Source of the DNA: Psilocybe azurescens
Lineage: Eukaryota; Basidiomycota; Agaricomycetes; Agaricales; Agrocybaceae
Reading direction: 5' to 3'
Assembly: GCA_023853785.1 (NCBI GenBank)
Contig: JAJIRX010000711.1
Span: forward strand, 1 to 64,000
DNA: 64,000 nt
Shown here: piece by piece, positions 1-11,150 of the stretch
Position numbering within the stretch: the stretch's first letter is position 1
How the letters are laid out: each line of letters starts with the position of its first letter
Made by a program: the position numbers and the translations under genes
Notes under the pieces: model-generated
Database searches by the model: none
What the model was told of the DNA's origin: nothing
The model's input: only the letters and a program-made list of their open reading frames with translations

Positions 1-3000
1 TGAACTACGTAGTGTGTGATTTGATATATAAATCGAAAACCAAAACACAAACCAGAGAGGAATGGTCTAGACTAGATAAGACGACTCTCTCCCTGTTGAG
101 TTAAAGTGAGGGCTGGCTTTGCCACTAGGTTGTGTAGATGTATGTGGTCTGAGGAGGGCAGGGATGTATGAAGGAGGAGGAATGGATGAGGGAATATAAA
201 ATGCCCTTGAGTATTTACTGGGAGGAAGCAACCCGACTTGATTAGGGTAGAACGGTGTGAATGAGGTGTGATGACTGTGGAGGGGCCAAATGACTAGATA
301 AATTGTAGGGATTGATACGGGGCAGGAGTGAGAATGTAGTCTTGATCCTAATGTGCTTCAATCCAGTCTGCAGTGTCTGCAAAGCTAGAAGTAAAGCCTG
401 CTGATGGAGTAATGACTTGAGCGGTCTGGAGTGATAGATGATGAAGGATTGTGCGATGTTCTTGAACCAAAAATCAAACAGAGCGGTGAAGTGAATGAGG
501 GATGACTAGGGCGATGGATGAAGATGACAACAAGACCAAGATTGCTGAATAAAAATATTCTGGAGCATTGAAGCAATGGGAGTTGAGGATCTTGATGTAG
601 AGGAAGAATGAAGGGTCTGGAGGATGGTAGGATCGAAATGAACTGGACAAAATTCTGTGATGAGAGAGCGAGAGTGGTTGGATAGGCTGGTCTAGCCTCT
701 GAAGAACATCTTGAATAACTGGAGTGATTGTTGAATTTCGTGCTGAATATTGATAGAGATTGATTGAATGCGTGCTTGGAGTGCTGGACTGAGTACTTGA
801 TAACTTGAAATCTTTGCTGTGAAGAAAGTTGGGGCTTGTAACTTCCTTGTATTCCAGCGATACTAATACATGGTTTATATACCAGAGAATATAGAAAAAT
901 ATTTAAAAGAGATCAAGTGTCCAAACTATACCAATCATTCTGTAGAACGACACCCAGTAGTCCCATCTGTCAACTACATACAATAGATTGAAAGCTGACG
1001 GAGTTTAGGAGTGAAAAATAGAAGGATGAGTAAGTAAGTAACATAGGATGAGTAAGAAGTATAAGCAGGATTATGAAAAGCGAAGTGAGATGAGTAAGAA
1101 GCGAAGCTGAGTAAGTACAATAAGCAAGAATGACAAAGGAAGGAAGGATTAATCATATGAAAGTGTCAGACAATAGAAAAGGAGCCAAAATAGCGAACAA
1201 GTACCATGCTAATGAATAGAACCAGTCTATTCATGGCACAGCTCAGTCATCCATTACCAAGACTGCTGAGTGAGACAAAGATTTGCTGCATATGTGGAAT
1301 CCAGTTAAGGACCAAATAGTTGTAGATGATCAAATGCTGATGACGATGGTGATATATGATGCTGTGCAGTGCTGTGCGTACTAGGATGGATAGGAATGAT
1401 GTCCAAAAATAATCTGCGCATAGCCTTGAGGTTCAAAATAGATAGACGATTGAATCATTGATAGGGAATGTAACTGATCAAATGGTTGAAGTGGAGATTG
1501 AAAGTTGGAATGGAGCTTGAAGTGGACTGTGAATGGGCTTTGACGTTGAATATTGAGGATGTGCTTCAGATAAAAATGCAAAATAATAACCCTGGCTTCT
1601 GCATGCAATGGAGTCAAGACAGACGCTCTAAGCTTATAGATAAATCTCATATCCAATCAAAATTGGTGTATGACAACGTTACCAATGTAGTATTAGATGT
1701 CATTCACCTTGAACCTAAAATTACAAAATCATCCATTTGATAAAGACATTTGGTATTTGAGAGAGAAATTTTGATGGTACATTATTAAAAGAGAGTTTTT
1801 ATGAATTCACCTTCAATCAACTGCTTCAATTGAATCAGCAGTAGCCTATATAAGCCATTGACTGACAACAAACTCATGGAAGTTCAAGATCCAGTGGGCT
1901 CATATAATTATAAATGGAAGCTCAAAGGGCACAGTGTAAAGGACTTGTTAATGCTGGGCAAAGCCTCAGCCCTCACCACAAGTTTGTCACACATGTTACA
2001 AATAGATGTTACTAACATCTGTGATCTATGTTGGAAATGTTAGAAATTCAAATACACCATGTGGTCATTATTAAAAACACAAATAAACTGTGAGTTTGCT
2101 GAAGAGACTGTTGCATGGCTAACTGTGTAAAAAGATGAATAATGAAGAGTAGCTGAATTTTTGACACCTAGATGTACACTGTCTAAACTGTCTGAATGTT
2201 TTTGAAATTGAATTTAAATTGACTGTAATGTTATATAATCTTAATAAAATTACATAATTTAAAATGTACTGGAAAGCCCTGAATAAGAGCTTTCAGGAAA
2301 TATAACATATGCTTGTATTTGTTTGGTTTATCTATTATTATTAAATACTTTATAAAAATGACATATCTGGACAGTTTCTTTGTGGCCTGTTGGAATCAAT
2401 GAGGTAAAGTTTTGTTTAATTGTAAATATGCAAAAACAATATCAGATAAATAAAAAAATGTCTAAGATATATAAACAAGACTAAAACTGTACATTCCCCA
2501 AGTTATAGCCCACTATTTTCTGCTATGCAGTTATGCATTCTCTCTTTCTGAACTGCACTATGACATTATCTTTATACTGGAGAATAGTGATTCTATTTGC
2601 AGAATTGCTACCAAACTTGGTGATGGAAAGTGTTACAAATACACACTTTTTTGACTTATTCTTTTCTTTTTCTTTTATTTTATTTTCTTATATAAAATGA
2701 CATATTCCTATCATATGATGGACAATATTATGTATAATTCTTGCTATTGTTTTTAGTCATTCTTTGATTTTCTGATGGTGTATCTGTTTCTAATGGCCTT
2801 GACTACTCTTGACTGATCCACTGATTGCAGCCAGCTACTAACCACTCTCAAAAGAGATGTTCACATAAGCAAGGCAAGTGAATGGCAAAACTCAAACTGA
2901 GAAGCTTTGGCAAGTCTGGTACATAATCTAGAGAAGAATTAACCAGCAACACAAGAGATTTTTGACTTGACTTCTGTTGCCACTAATAGTTGGATGTGTA

Positions 3001-4194
3001 TTTCCAATTGTGTCTACACCACCTTCATTTTGTCAAAATTTGAGTGCTGCTTCATGTGTTAACTCCTTTATTCAGATATCTTCTTCTTGCTTGATAGAGT
3101 GCTGAGAGGACTTCATGTGGTAATGAAAAGAAAGAAAGATTGTTAAACTTGAATTCAACATGATAAACTTTTATAAATAGTGTCACATGACTTTGTTCAT
3201 TTTCTCACAATTTATACAGTGCAATTTTCCTTGCTATATGGTAGATATTAGTATTATTATAGTGAGTCAAACAACTGTCCCACTTATTTGTTATTTTGTT
3301 TATTTTATTGCTCAATCACTTTTTATCCAAATCACATGATCTTGGAAGCAATTATGAAGGTCACATGTTCAAATATAATATATATTAGTTTCAGACTTTC
3401 TAGTTAAAGGGTTCCTATGTTATTAGCAATTTTATTCAAAATTTGCCAAAAGTGGGACAGTTTTTAAGCCACTGTATTACTCCAAAGTCTTTGTGAGCTA
3501 ACCCTTGTATGCACCCCTGTTTTGAAGATTTTGTGTGGTATGATTATTAAAAGTACAAGCTTCTCTTTCCAGTGACAAACTAGTCATTGTAAAAATTGAT
3601 TAAAGTGTTAAGCTGTAAGCACACTGTGCAGCAAGCATCTTACTGGATATATTCCTGCCCCATTTAAAAATTCCTGGGCCTGGTCTCAGCTTTTTCAATG
3701 ACAGAGCATATGTTATGCTACATTACCTGTGCTAAATTTTGTTTACATGCCTGTGTCCAGTACAATGTTGAATGCAGCAAAATCCTGAACCAGAATATTG
3801 TAGTCTATGTATACTCCTCAAATTTTATCCATTTTTAATAATTATAAGCTTGTTTGAATCAGATTTCTGTGCCAATTTTGTTCTGTGCAGTAGCCTGTAT
3901 CTGAGTCTGTGTTATGGATGATATGCCAACCAGTCAGTCAATACATACAAGTAGCATCTAAGCATCATTTCTTTTCTTCTTTTTCTAAGTCTTTCTTTAC
4001 TCTTCTGATTATATGAGCTTTATACATGTATCTAGACATATTACAAAGTACAGAATAAATGTCCAAATACAGAGATAATGTACTAAATTGTTTCCAAGCC
4101 AGTCCTATTGATTAAGACTTGCCCAATTTAGTATCTCAGGAAGATCTGACTCATTTGCAGACAGCTAAAAACGGTTCAAGCTGAAGACTGAACA
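1..4194. other. AT-rich gene-free region
   Basis: No open frame here looks like a conserved protein. The longest frames (about 60-90 codons) overlap each other on opposite strands, as expected for non-coding DNA. Composition is AT-rich with many stops, unlike the coding block to the right. The first kilobase is purine-biased on the plus strand. I infer an old, decayed repeat or transposon region, but recognise no transposase or reverse transcriptase motif. Confidence 0.6.
1026..1135. repeat. degenerate GAGTAAG-type short tandem repeat
   Basis: The words GATGAGTAAG, GAGTAAGAAG and CTGAGTAAG recur every 15-40 bases through this stretch, separated by variants such as ATAAGCAAG. It is an imperfect, decayed short tandem array. 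The minus-strand frame across it gives a low-complexity Ser/Tyr-rich peptide that I take to be spurious. Confidence 0.5.
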
Positions 4195-4642
4195 TGTGTG
4201 TAACATGCACAAGGCTCGTTACCCTTGTCTAGTGTTTGCTGCACATAGTCATAATATATTAGAACCTTCTCAATATTATATAGAACCTTCCAGTTGAATA
4301 ATTCTAGCATCATATATAAGTATTAGCTGTAGTATATAAAGATTACTCTAGATACCCGTTCTATATTATCTTTTACACTCAAAACTTACACCTACAAACT
4401 CAAGTATACCAGGACAATTACTTGTTAGTAAGGCTTCATGCTACTATACAAGTAATATCATTACTCTATAGTCTTGTGCTAGTAGTACATGATATTTGTC
4501 CATTAAAACTTAAGATCTAATTGTTAAAGAAGTTACTCAAATAATCTTTGAATATTTACTCAACATCTCACATTCTCAAGAGTCTCGGAAAGACAGACTC
4601 TTAATAAATAAATACACTAACCTTTGTCTTTATAGGAACACA
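4195..4642 (+). mobile_element. candidate solo LTR (Copia-like)
   Basis: The segment begins TGTGTGTAAC and ends near GGAACACA. It contains a TATA-like stretch (GTAGTATATAAAG, about 4332) and a polyadenylation-like AATAAATAAATA near 4605, the order expected in an LTR. The word GAACA lies just before the start (4190-4194) and again at 4636-4640, which could be a target-site duplication, but then the LTR would not end in canonical CA. No internal retrotransposon domain or second LTR is visible, so if real it is a solo LTR. Confidence 0.35.
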
Positions 4643-4649
4643 CCAAGGT

Positions 4650-4990
4650 TTGAGTATTCAGAACTCTAATGGTCTGGGTCTGGTCCCAGTCCCAGTCCTG
4701 GTCTGGTCTGGTCCTGGCCCTGGCCCAAGGCCAAATACAGTAAAAATTGGAAATTTACAACCCACATATACCACTCAAACTGTGTCTGTTTTGGCTGTTT
4801 CTAGGCTTATTTTGATTGGAATTTTGTCCAAATTTTTCATGTGCCTTACACCTGGGCTCAGGTCTGGGTCAGCACTCATTCCTGTCCTGCCCCAGGGCCA
4901 AATACACAAAATTGGATCATTTCAACCAGTATATCTCTCTCAAATCCTGTCTGATTTGCATGATTCTGGACTTGTTTAAATTGCATTTAC
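4650..4990 (+). repeat. diverged tandem pair with GGCCAAATAC block and Gly-Pro-like simple repeat
   Basis: Two related units of about 170 bp follow each other. Each has a CTGG/CCTGG-rich head (4675-4730 and 4855-4895), then GGCCAAATACA (about 4730 and 4899), then a similar tail (AAAATTGG, CAACC, ACTCAAA or TCTCAAA, CTGTCTG). The frame through it (GPGPGPRPNTVKIG and a second weaker copy) is a translation of the repeat and not a gene. I infer a dispersed repeat family that has been tandemly duplicated. Confidence 0.55.
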
Positions 4991-5509
4991 AGTCCAATTC
5001 TTTCCTGGTTGGCAAGTTGCTCACTCATAATTTATTATAGCGTGTGCCACCAATGCTTGTCAATTCATTGTAAAATTAAGGCTCTACCAGTTTCCTGTAG
5101 ACACGCTGGGGCCACAGAATGTGTGCTTGTTGGTGGAAATAGGGCATTCACTCAGACGTTACATTTTCCTATCTCTTTATATTATTTCACTTACTTCCCT
5201 TTTAAGCCATTTACCTTCCTATTTCACTCGGGCCTTGGCAAGCCCTTCCACATATTAGTTATTCCTTTATCTACTGTGCAGTAGCATGCCATCCATACAG
5301 TAGTTCCCATATGGGTATTATGTAGTTTCAATTCTCATTATTCTGACCTCAGCCATTTACTTTCGTTCACACTGAGGTCAGTTATTCTTACTTCATTGTT
5401 TACTATCTTTTACTTACTATACCTATAGTTACTCACCCACGCATCTGTAACTTTAGTGCTGGATAGCCTGAAATAATGACTGGGGTATGAGCCATTGAGT
5501 GGACTTACT

Positions 5510-5645
5510 GTATCATATCATATGGTACAGTGTAGGCTGCCCAAAATGGAAGAGAAACATTCACTGGTTCAGAGGAACCACTGAACCCATATGAAATGCT
5601 ACACTGTATCTGTACTTTCTATCATATTATATGTTACAATGATAC
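5510..5645. mobile_element. small palindromic (MITE-like) element
   Basis: A 136-bp segment runs from GTATCAT to ATGATAC. It has a perfect 10-bp inverted repeat (TACAGTGTAG at 5526-5535 and CTACACTGTA at 5599-5608), AT-rich outer arms rich in ATCATAT on both sides, and an inner overlapping hairpin (GGTTCAG at 5566 with CTGAACC at 5581). It has no coding capacity. I infer a miniature inverted-repeat element or its remnant; no target duplication was found. Confidence 0.4.
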
Positions 5646-5942
5646 ATACCTAGCTGTAAGTTCTCAACACCCTATAAAACCCTTATATTCAACCTACTAT
5701 CCCTTTCCAGGAGTTTGAAGCTTTTTCATGTATTTGACATATTCTTACACGACCACTGACTCTCTCGTCCTCAAACTTGGCCAAAAGATGTAGGATTGTG
5801 CCCTCTATTCGAATATCAAATTAATATTTGAAAAAGTCAACGGGAGATGAGAGCAGAGCATTTCTGGCGCACATAAGTCACAAATTCCAGGAGATTGAAA
5901 CGATTGTAATGGAAAGTCACATCAAATTATTCATATTCCGCA

Positions 5943-6810
5943 TAGTGTTGCCGCACAGTGCAGCAAAGTGACAGTGCAGCCAATTTTGATGGACTGTGAC
6001 ACGCTGCACAGTGATCACAGTCAGCTGTGAGGTACTGTGAAGTGACCACTGACGTCACTCAGCAGCTTTGCGAGCCAGTAGTACTTGATTATGTTTCAGT
6101 TGTGTACAGTACCTACCCCCACCGATTTCTAATCAATGTTAAAAGCTCTGTAGTCAACAGTTCAATCAGTTCAACTAATCTTCCCTCCAAGAGTCCAAGT
6201 TGCCAGCTTGCTTCAAGTCCAATAAGTCTCATACTTTGCTGGCACTGCTTCCGTAGTCAAGGCTTATAAATATTTTGCAGCCAGTAAATCTTGTCCTGAA
6301 GGTAGCACCCTCCATCAAACTTAGACAGTCCTGTCAATAGCTGAAAAGAAATTTTCCATAGAGTTTTGGGAGAGGCCATTCCAGCTTAATTCCAGCGCCA
6401 CAGCACATTGTTTCTTGGTCATTTCCTTACTTGATCAAAGACAAGTTCATATATAATAATGCTCAGAGGGTAAATACATCTAATCCAGCCAACAATGTTA
6501 TGTAGTTGCCAATGAGCAAGGGGTCAAACATTTGTCAAACATGGTAGCAAGTGCTCAAATTTCCTGGTTGCCTCCTGCGCCAATCCCCAAAAGGTTTAGC
6601 AGCATCAAAGGCCATTTATTTTTAGAAACAATGACCATTAAGAGTTAAGAGTAGAGAAAGGGTCACACGCGAAATTGGATTGATGGAACCGACGATGAAC
6701 TGCACAGCACTTCACACCCACTTTGTTGAGCTGTGAAGTGTGTCTGAGTTCCAAATCTCACAGTGAAGTCACAGTCACCTCACATCGGCTGCGCTGTGGC
6801 AGCAGCACTA
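5943..6810. mobile_element. non-autonomous hAT-like DNA transposon
   Basis: The 868-bp segment starts TAGTGTTGCCGCACAGTGCAG and its other end, read on the minus strand, starts TAGTGCTGCTGCCACAGCGCAG, giving imperfect terminal inverted repeats of the TAGNG type known from hAT elements. It is flanked by a perfect 8-bp direct repeat ATTCCGCA (5935-5942 and 6811-6818), the duplication length typical of hAT. Both subterminal regions are rich in CTGTGA/TCACAG words (5965-6060 and 6685-6795), which resemble transposase-binding repeats. The interior holds no transposase, so mobility would need an enzyme supplied in trans. Confidence 0.8.
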
Positions 6811-6818
6811 ATTCCGCA

Positions 6819-7416
6819 CCTTTAGGCATCAGTGTTTTTGAATCTTATGAAATTCATGCTGGCGCCATTTTTGGCCTTTGAGGCGGAGCCTTAAACTTTG
6901 TCACGTCAGTCACTCTTCGTGAACACAAAATGCCATTTCTAACTTTGCACTCCAAGGAATATATCCTCGAGTCCAGAATTTTGGATATTTAATGGCATGC
7001 TATATAGCAATGTTTGCCTAGAATTTGGGGGTAAACGAGTAGCCCGATCTATCCAGATCTGGGACAACATCCTGTGACTTTGATCTATTACTGTAAACAA
7101 AATCGGCACTTCTCAGTTCTATTATATAGCAGCCACAAAGCTCAATTTTTTTACATATTCTTAATGGAATAGTCCATCTGTATACATGTACAAAATTTTG
7201 TGTAGATAGAGCAAGAACTGAAGGAGAAAAACGAGATTTTCAAACTCCTGGAAAGGGATAGCATCTGTGCCATTATGGAAACAGTCAACACGTGACTTGC
7301 ATCGCGTTGAATATTTGACACGGTCACGTTATTCTGATTCAAACGCGAAATAGACCTAATAGTAAGTATTTAATATGATAGTCCTGCTTTAGACAGTACC
7401 CTTTCCACCTATCAGT
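6819..7416. other. intergenic, upstream of APC4
   Basis: This stretch lies between the hAT-like element and the APC4 start codon. It has no convincing frame. It must contain the APC4 promoter, but I see no clear TATA box. Confidence 0.4.
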
Positions 7417-10400
7417 ATGTCAACTAATGCATTCACATCACTAGCGAACTTCCGCTTGCCCTTACCTGGTCGATTGGTTACGAATTCATGTTGTCCGGAG
7501 AAAGATCTCATCATTGTTTTTTCTCGTATGGGAGGTACCGACAGGATGAGTCTTTGGAGTTCTGTTCGAGGGACGAGAATATGGGAAGCTGATGTAGGTA
7601 ACGTGAATGGTGTATTTCAAGTCATTGCGATAGCATGGAGTCCTGATGGTACGTATCGTTAATTCGAATCAGTGGCGAATAAGCTGAAGGTACGTCAGGA
7701 CAAAGCATAGCCGTCATTCGAGAACCTCCTGCCATTTCGCTTCACTCTTTACAAGATGGCCGTATCACATATTCTTTACCACTAAGCGCTTCCACCTGGA
7801 TCTGCTGATTCTGAAGTCCACGTCACTGGAGTATGGTGGTTTCGTGACGAGAAAAAGAGAACCGACTAATTCTAGTATCCCGGATATATTTAAAAGAAAT
7901 GACTTAATTGTCGGTTTTCTCCCACGTCTCAATGATAATACCTCACGACCTCGAAGACAGGATCTGCCCATTCTCTTCTGAAACTGCTTCCCCTACTGGA
8001 TGGCATGCAAGAAGAAACCGACAAATCAACGTATGCTTTCATTTCCAGTCAAACTTCTGATCATGCCTCACCGGAACACTAAGGGCGACAGACCTATTTG
8101 CATTTCAAGGGTCACATATTCGCTCCAACCCATAAGTCTCAACTTCCGCCAATTATCGAGACTTGGCCCAGCCTATCGGCGGACCATGCAGCCGCTTCGA
8201 TAGGTCGTGCTTCACATGGTAAATCTACTTCGAATGAGACAAACTTCGACGAGGCAGATACTTCCAACCTCGATAGCGTTCTTATGGTGGTCGACAATCT
8301 TGGTCGCATATTCTCCTATCTGGATGGACACTTTCCATTGGGTTTCGTCTCCCTTAGGAATAAGGCTCATTTCATTTCAGTTGTAAAGCATCCCTCTCGC
8401 CCCCTCTTTGTCGCGCAACCTAGAATTACAGCAGAGGGCACAACACATAGTAACCTGACTCCTGCTGTTATCGAAATGCCTCTCCTTTCTCAAAGAAAAT
8501 CGCGGGACCTTGCCAAGCAATCGACCACAGCTCGCGAGATCATGTGGTACGTTATGCGGTCAGTGAAGGAAATGCGTGAAGCTTGGTATGGATCTGAAAC
8601 CAATACCGGCGCTCGAGAACTCGGCCCCAAATGGGTCAAATCGCTCGAAACAAAGCAGAAAGAGCAATATGGCCGTACGTACTCTTCTTCAATAATCCTC
8701 TAAATCTTGGAACAGTACTTACGATATTTTACAGAGTTGGATGCAGGCCCCATTCTGGATTTGACTTACCTTTTGACCACCGGAAGACCGTCAGAAGCGC
8801 TACATGACTTTCTTGGAAGTGGGGAACAGATGAGTGAACGGGTAAATACCCTAAAGTATTGTTCATATTCGTTACTGATCTTAATTAGGGTCTTCTAAAA
8901 TGGGAGACTACCGTCTCTGAGGCGTTCATTAAGTTGCGCGATTACTCGGAAAAGCGTATTGCGCCAGCCCTTCAGAGGTTGCACATTTGTCTTGGAGGAG
9001 GTTCTAGGATGGGCAAATTTGTACGTCGTCTCTCACTATAGTTCTAGCCTTCTTTCTTCAATGTAGCGAAGACAGCAGTTTGCCTCGTTTGAGCTGAGCG
9101 TGAATGATATCACCTGTTGCCTCGACATAGTGAGCAGGGGAATAATCATCGCGAGCTGGTTAGCAGCTATCTCAAGACGAGAATTACTTCGTTTCAGAGA
9201 ATTCATTGCATGGCTACGTTATGGTACATTCCACGGTCATATATAAAAGAAGTATGCTTATTAATGACATCCTTACACAGAGGTCAACAACCTAAATGGT
9301 TCAAATGAAGGCAATGTTATTCGTCATGATATGTTGGAGGTCAACAATTACTTCATCACAGGCCTCGAGGAGAGTCCCGTCGATCAGTGGTTCATTGGAC
9401 CTGTGCCCCAATTTCGCCTTGTTGACTTGGGTATTGCAGAGTACCGGAATGGCCCGTTAGGGCAGGCGTTAGAACATGCCCGTAGTGTTGCTGCTAATCC
9501 CTCTCAAATGGCTTGGCAGAAGGTCCGTTAAAATCTGTTTACAGCATCTTCATTCGGCATCTCAATAACCTCCAGACTGGTCCGCAAAAGGATCTTTCTG
9601 GTATAGATAGAACCTCGAAGCATTGATTCAGGAACTAGGGAATTGGTGTGAACGAGTTTTTCATCACGCATCTGCAGCTGCCTCCCGCTCTGCTGTAGTT
9701 TCATTTGATCCCGTATCGAAACCAGAGCAGGTACTGGAGAAGGAACTTTACCCGAACAACCTTTGGGTTTCCCCTTCCGAGAAAGGACCGTCTTGAATGA
9801 GGTGAACGAAACTTGCGCGTTAATATCTGGGGGACTTGACTGACTTGCAACAGAATGGCGAACTCATACAACACCTAATTTCTCATATCCCGTCGCCCGA
9901 CAGCAATGCGCGTGAGTTAATTTGTTAATAAAATTCGATTATCCGATTTGAGCATTTTTCTATGGCAGTGCTTCTTGTCAAACTCCGTTTTGGGGTTGGG
10001 GCATCTGAGTTACCATCTGAAATTGGCATTGCGGTTCTCGAATGCTATCTCCCCGAGGAAGGTGAAGAACAAAGTAATTTTGACCTCCTGGATGCCGATT
10101 TTTTCGACGATGAATGTGTCGTAATTATTTACCGGCTTCGCGAGGGAGAGAGTAAGTCCGTTGGAGGTTATTTCCTCCTCTTAGGCTGATCTTAATGAAC
10201 GTGAAGAACAAGCCTTTATAGCAACACTCAACTACGACAATATAGGATATCAAAATCTGCTGCCCGACGCGTACGTAAAGTGGTCCACCCGTGAAGATTT
10301 GATGCGGGATACCTTGGAATTGTGGAAGAGTGGTCAGGTAGGGACTAACTATCATCGCTCTGTGTCCGGAGTCATGCTGACTACCGACGACCCAGTTATC

Positions 10401-10596
10401 TTTGCAAAGAGTATCTGTTAACCGCCGACGAGCGCTGTCAGGCTGCAAGATGGGTGCCGTTTCTATGGCATTGAATGGTAGAGTGAATCGACGCGTAGCC
10501 TGTGTGCTTGATACCACAGGGACCACAATGGAATCGTTTGATATGGAAGGTGACGCAGAGGATATGGAAGTTGCGGATGATGCTAGGGCAGGTTAG
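7417..10596 (+). CDS. APC4: anaphase-promoting complex subunit 4
   Basis: This is a scaffold subunit of the anaphase-promoting complex/cyclosome, the ubiquitin ligase that triggers anaphase and mitotic exit. The first exon starts at the ATG at 7417 and encodes an N-terminal Apc4 WD40-type blade (FSRMGGTDRMSLWS, then VIAIAWSPDGTY at about residues 70-81). The helical Apc4 long domain follows in later exons, for example PILDLTYLLTTGRPSEALHD at about 8751 and AFIKLRDYSEKRIAPALQRL at about 8921. The last exon ends in an acidic tail after RRVACVLDTTGTTMESFDME, stopping at 10596. The gene is split by many short introns and exons were joined by eye. Family assignment rests on the domain order; the outer limits are well supported and internal junctions less so. 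Confidence 0.85.
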
Positions 10597-11150
10597 AAGT
10601 TCGGACCGCCTCCGGAGCCATGCCGTTGCCTGCATCGACGGGCTTCATTTTGCAAGTGGGGAAACTGAGTCCCACCAAATCAGCATCCGACGCGACGATA
10701 CCCCTTCTAACTTGATATAGAAATGGAAACATGGTGGAACGGATATTGCGGTGAGAATACGGACACAAGGGCCGTGACTGGTAAAAATGTAATCAAATAG
10801 ATCTGGGGCATTGTGCTCAAATTGTTTACCGGCGTCATTTGGTATGCGTGTTTGAGTGGCGGGGATTGTTTGTGGTTTAGATTAAGAAAGTCCATGGCGG
10901 TTCGATGGAGATAAAATTCCGTAGAAGAAGCCAGACGCATTCAGGTCCCAAAGCCATCTTCGAGAAAAGGTGTGCTGTCAGTGCGTGAGCGCCGCACCCC
11001 TTCAGGCCAAACTTAAATTGTCCACAACATCGGCTAAGTAGAACGACAGAAAGGGCCGCGGACCCTCTCCTCGTGTCCTCAGAAGAATTCTTTTTCCATG
11101 GCATTTTAAGCCACCAACACCTTCCTCCGCTTTCTCCATTTCGCCCTCCT
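10597..11150. other. intergenic between APC4 and bZIP gene
   Basis: No supported gene. Overlapping small frames on both strands are shadows. It carries the 3' end of the APC4 transcript and the bZIP promoter. Confidence 0.4.

Noticed and set aside
1486..1740. 84-codon plus frame overlapping a 91-codon minus frame
   Set aside because: Both frames are open over the same AT-rich DNA, neither has a motif or splice partner, and composition matches the non-coding surroundings.
10125..10526. 133-codon minus frame inside APC4
   Set aside because: It is the antisense shadow of APC4 exons that encode conserved plus-strand sequence.
11073..11150. Upstream extension of the bZIP frame
   Set aside because: The extension has no ATG (it begins at GTG); the first in-frame ATG is 11151.
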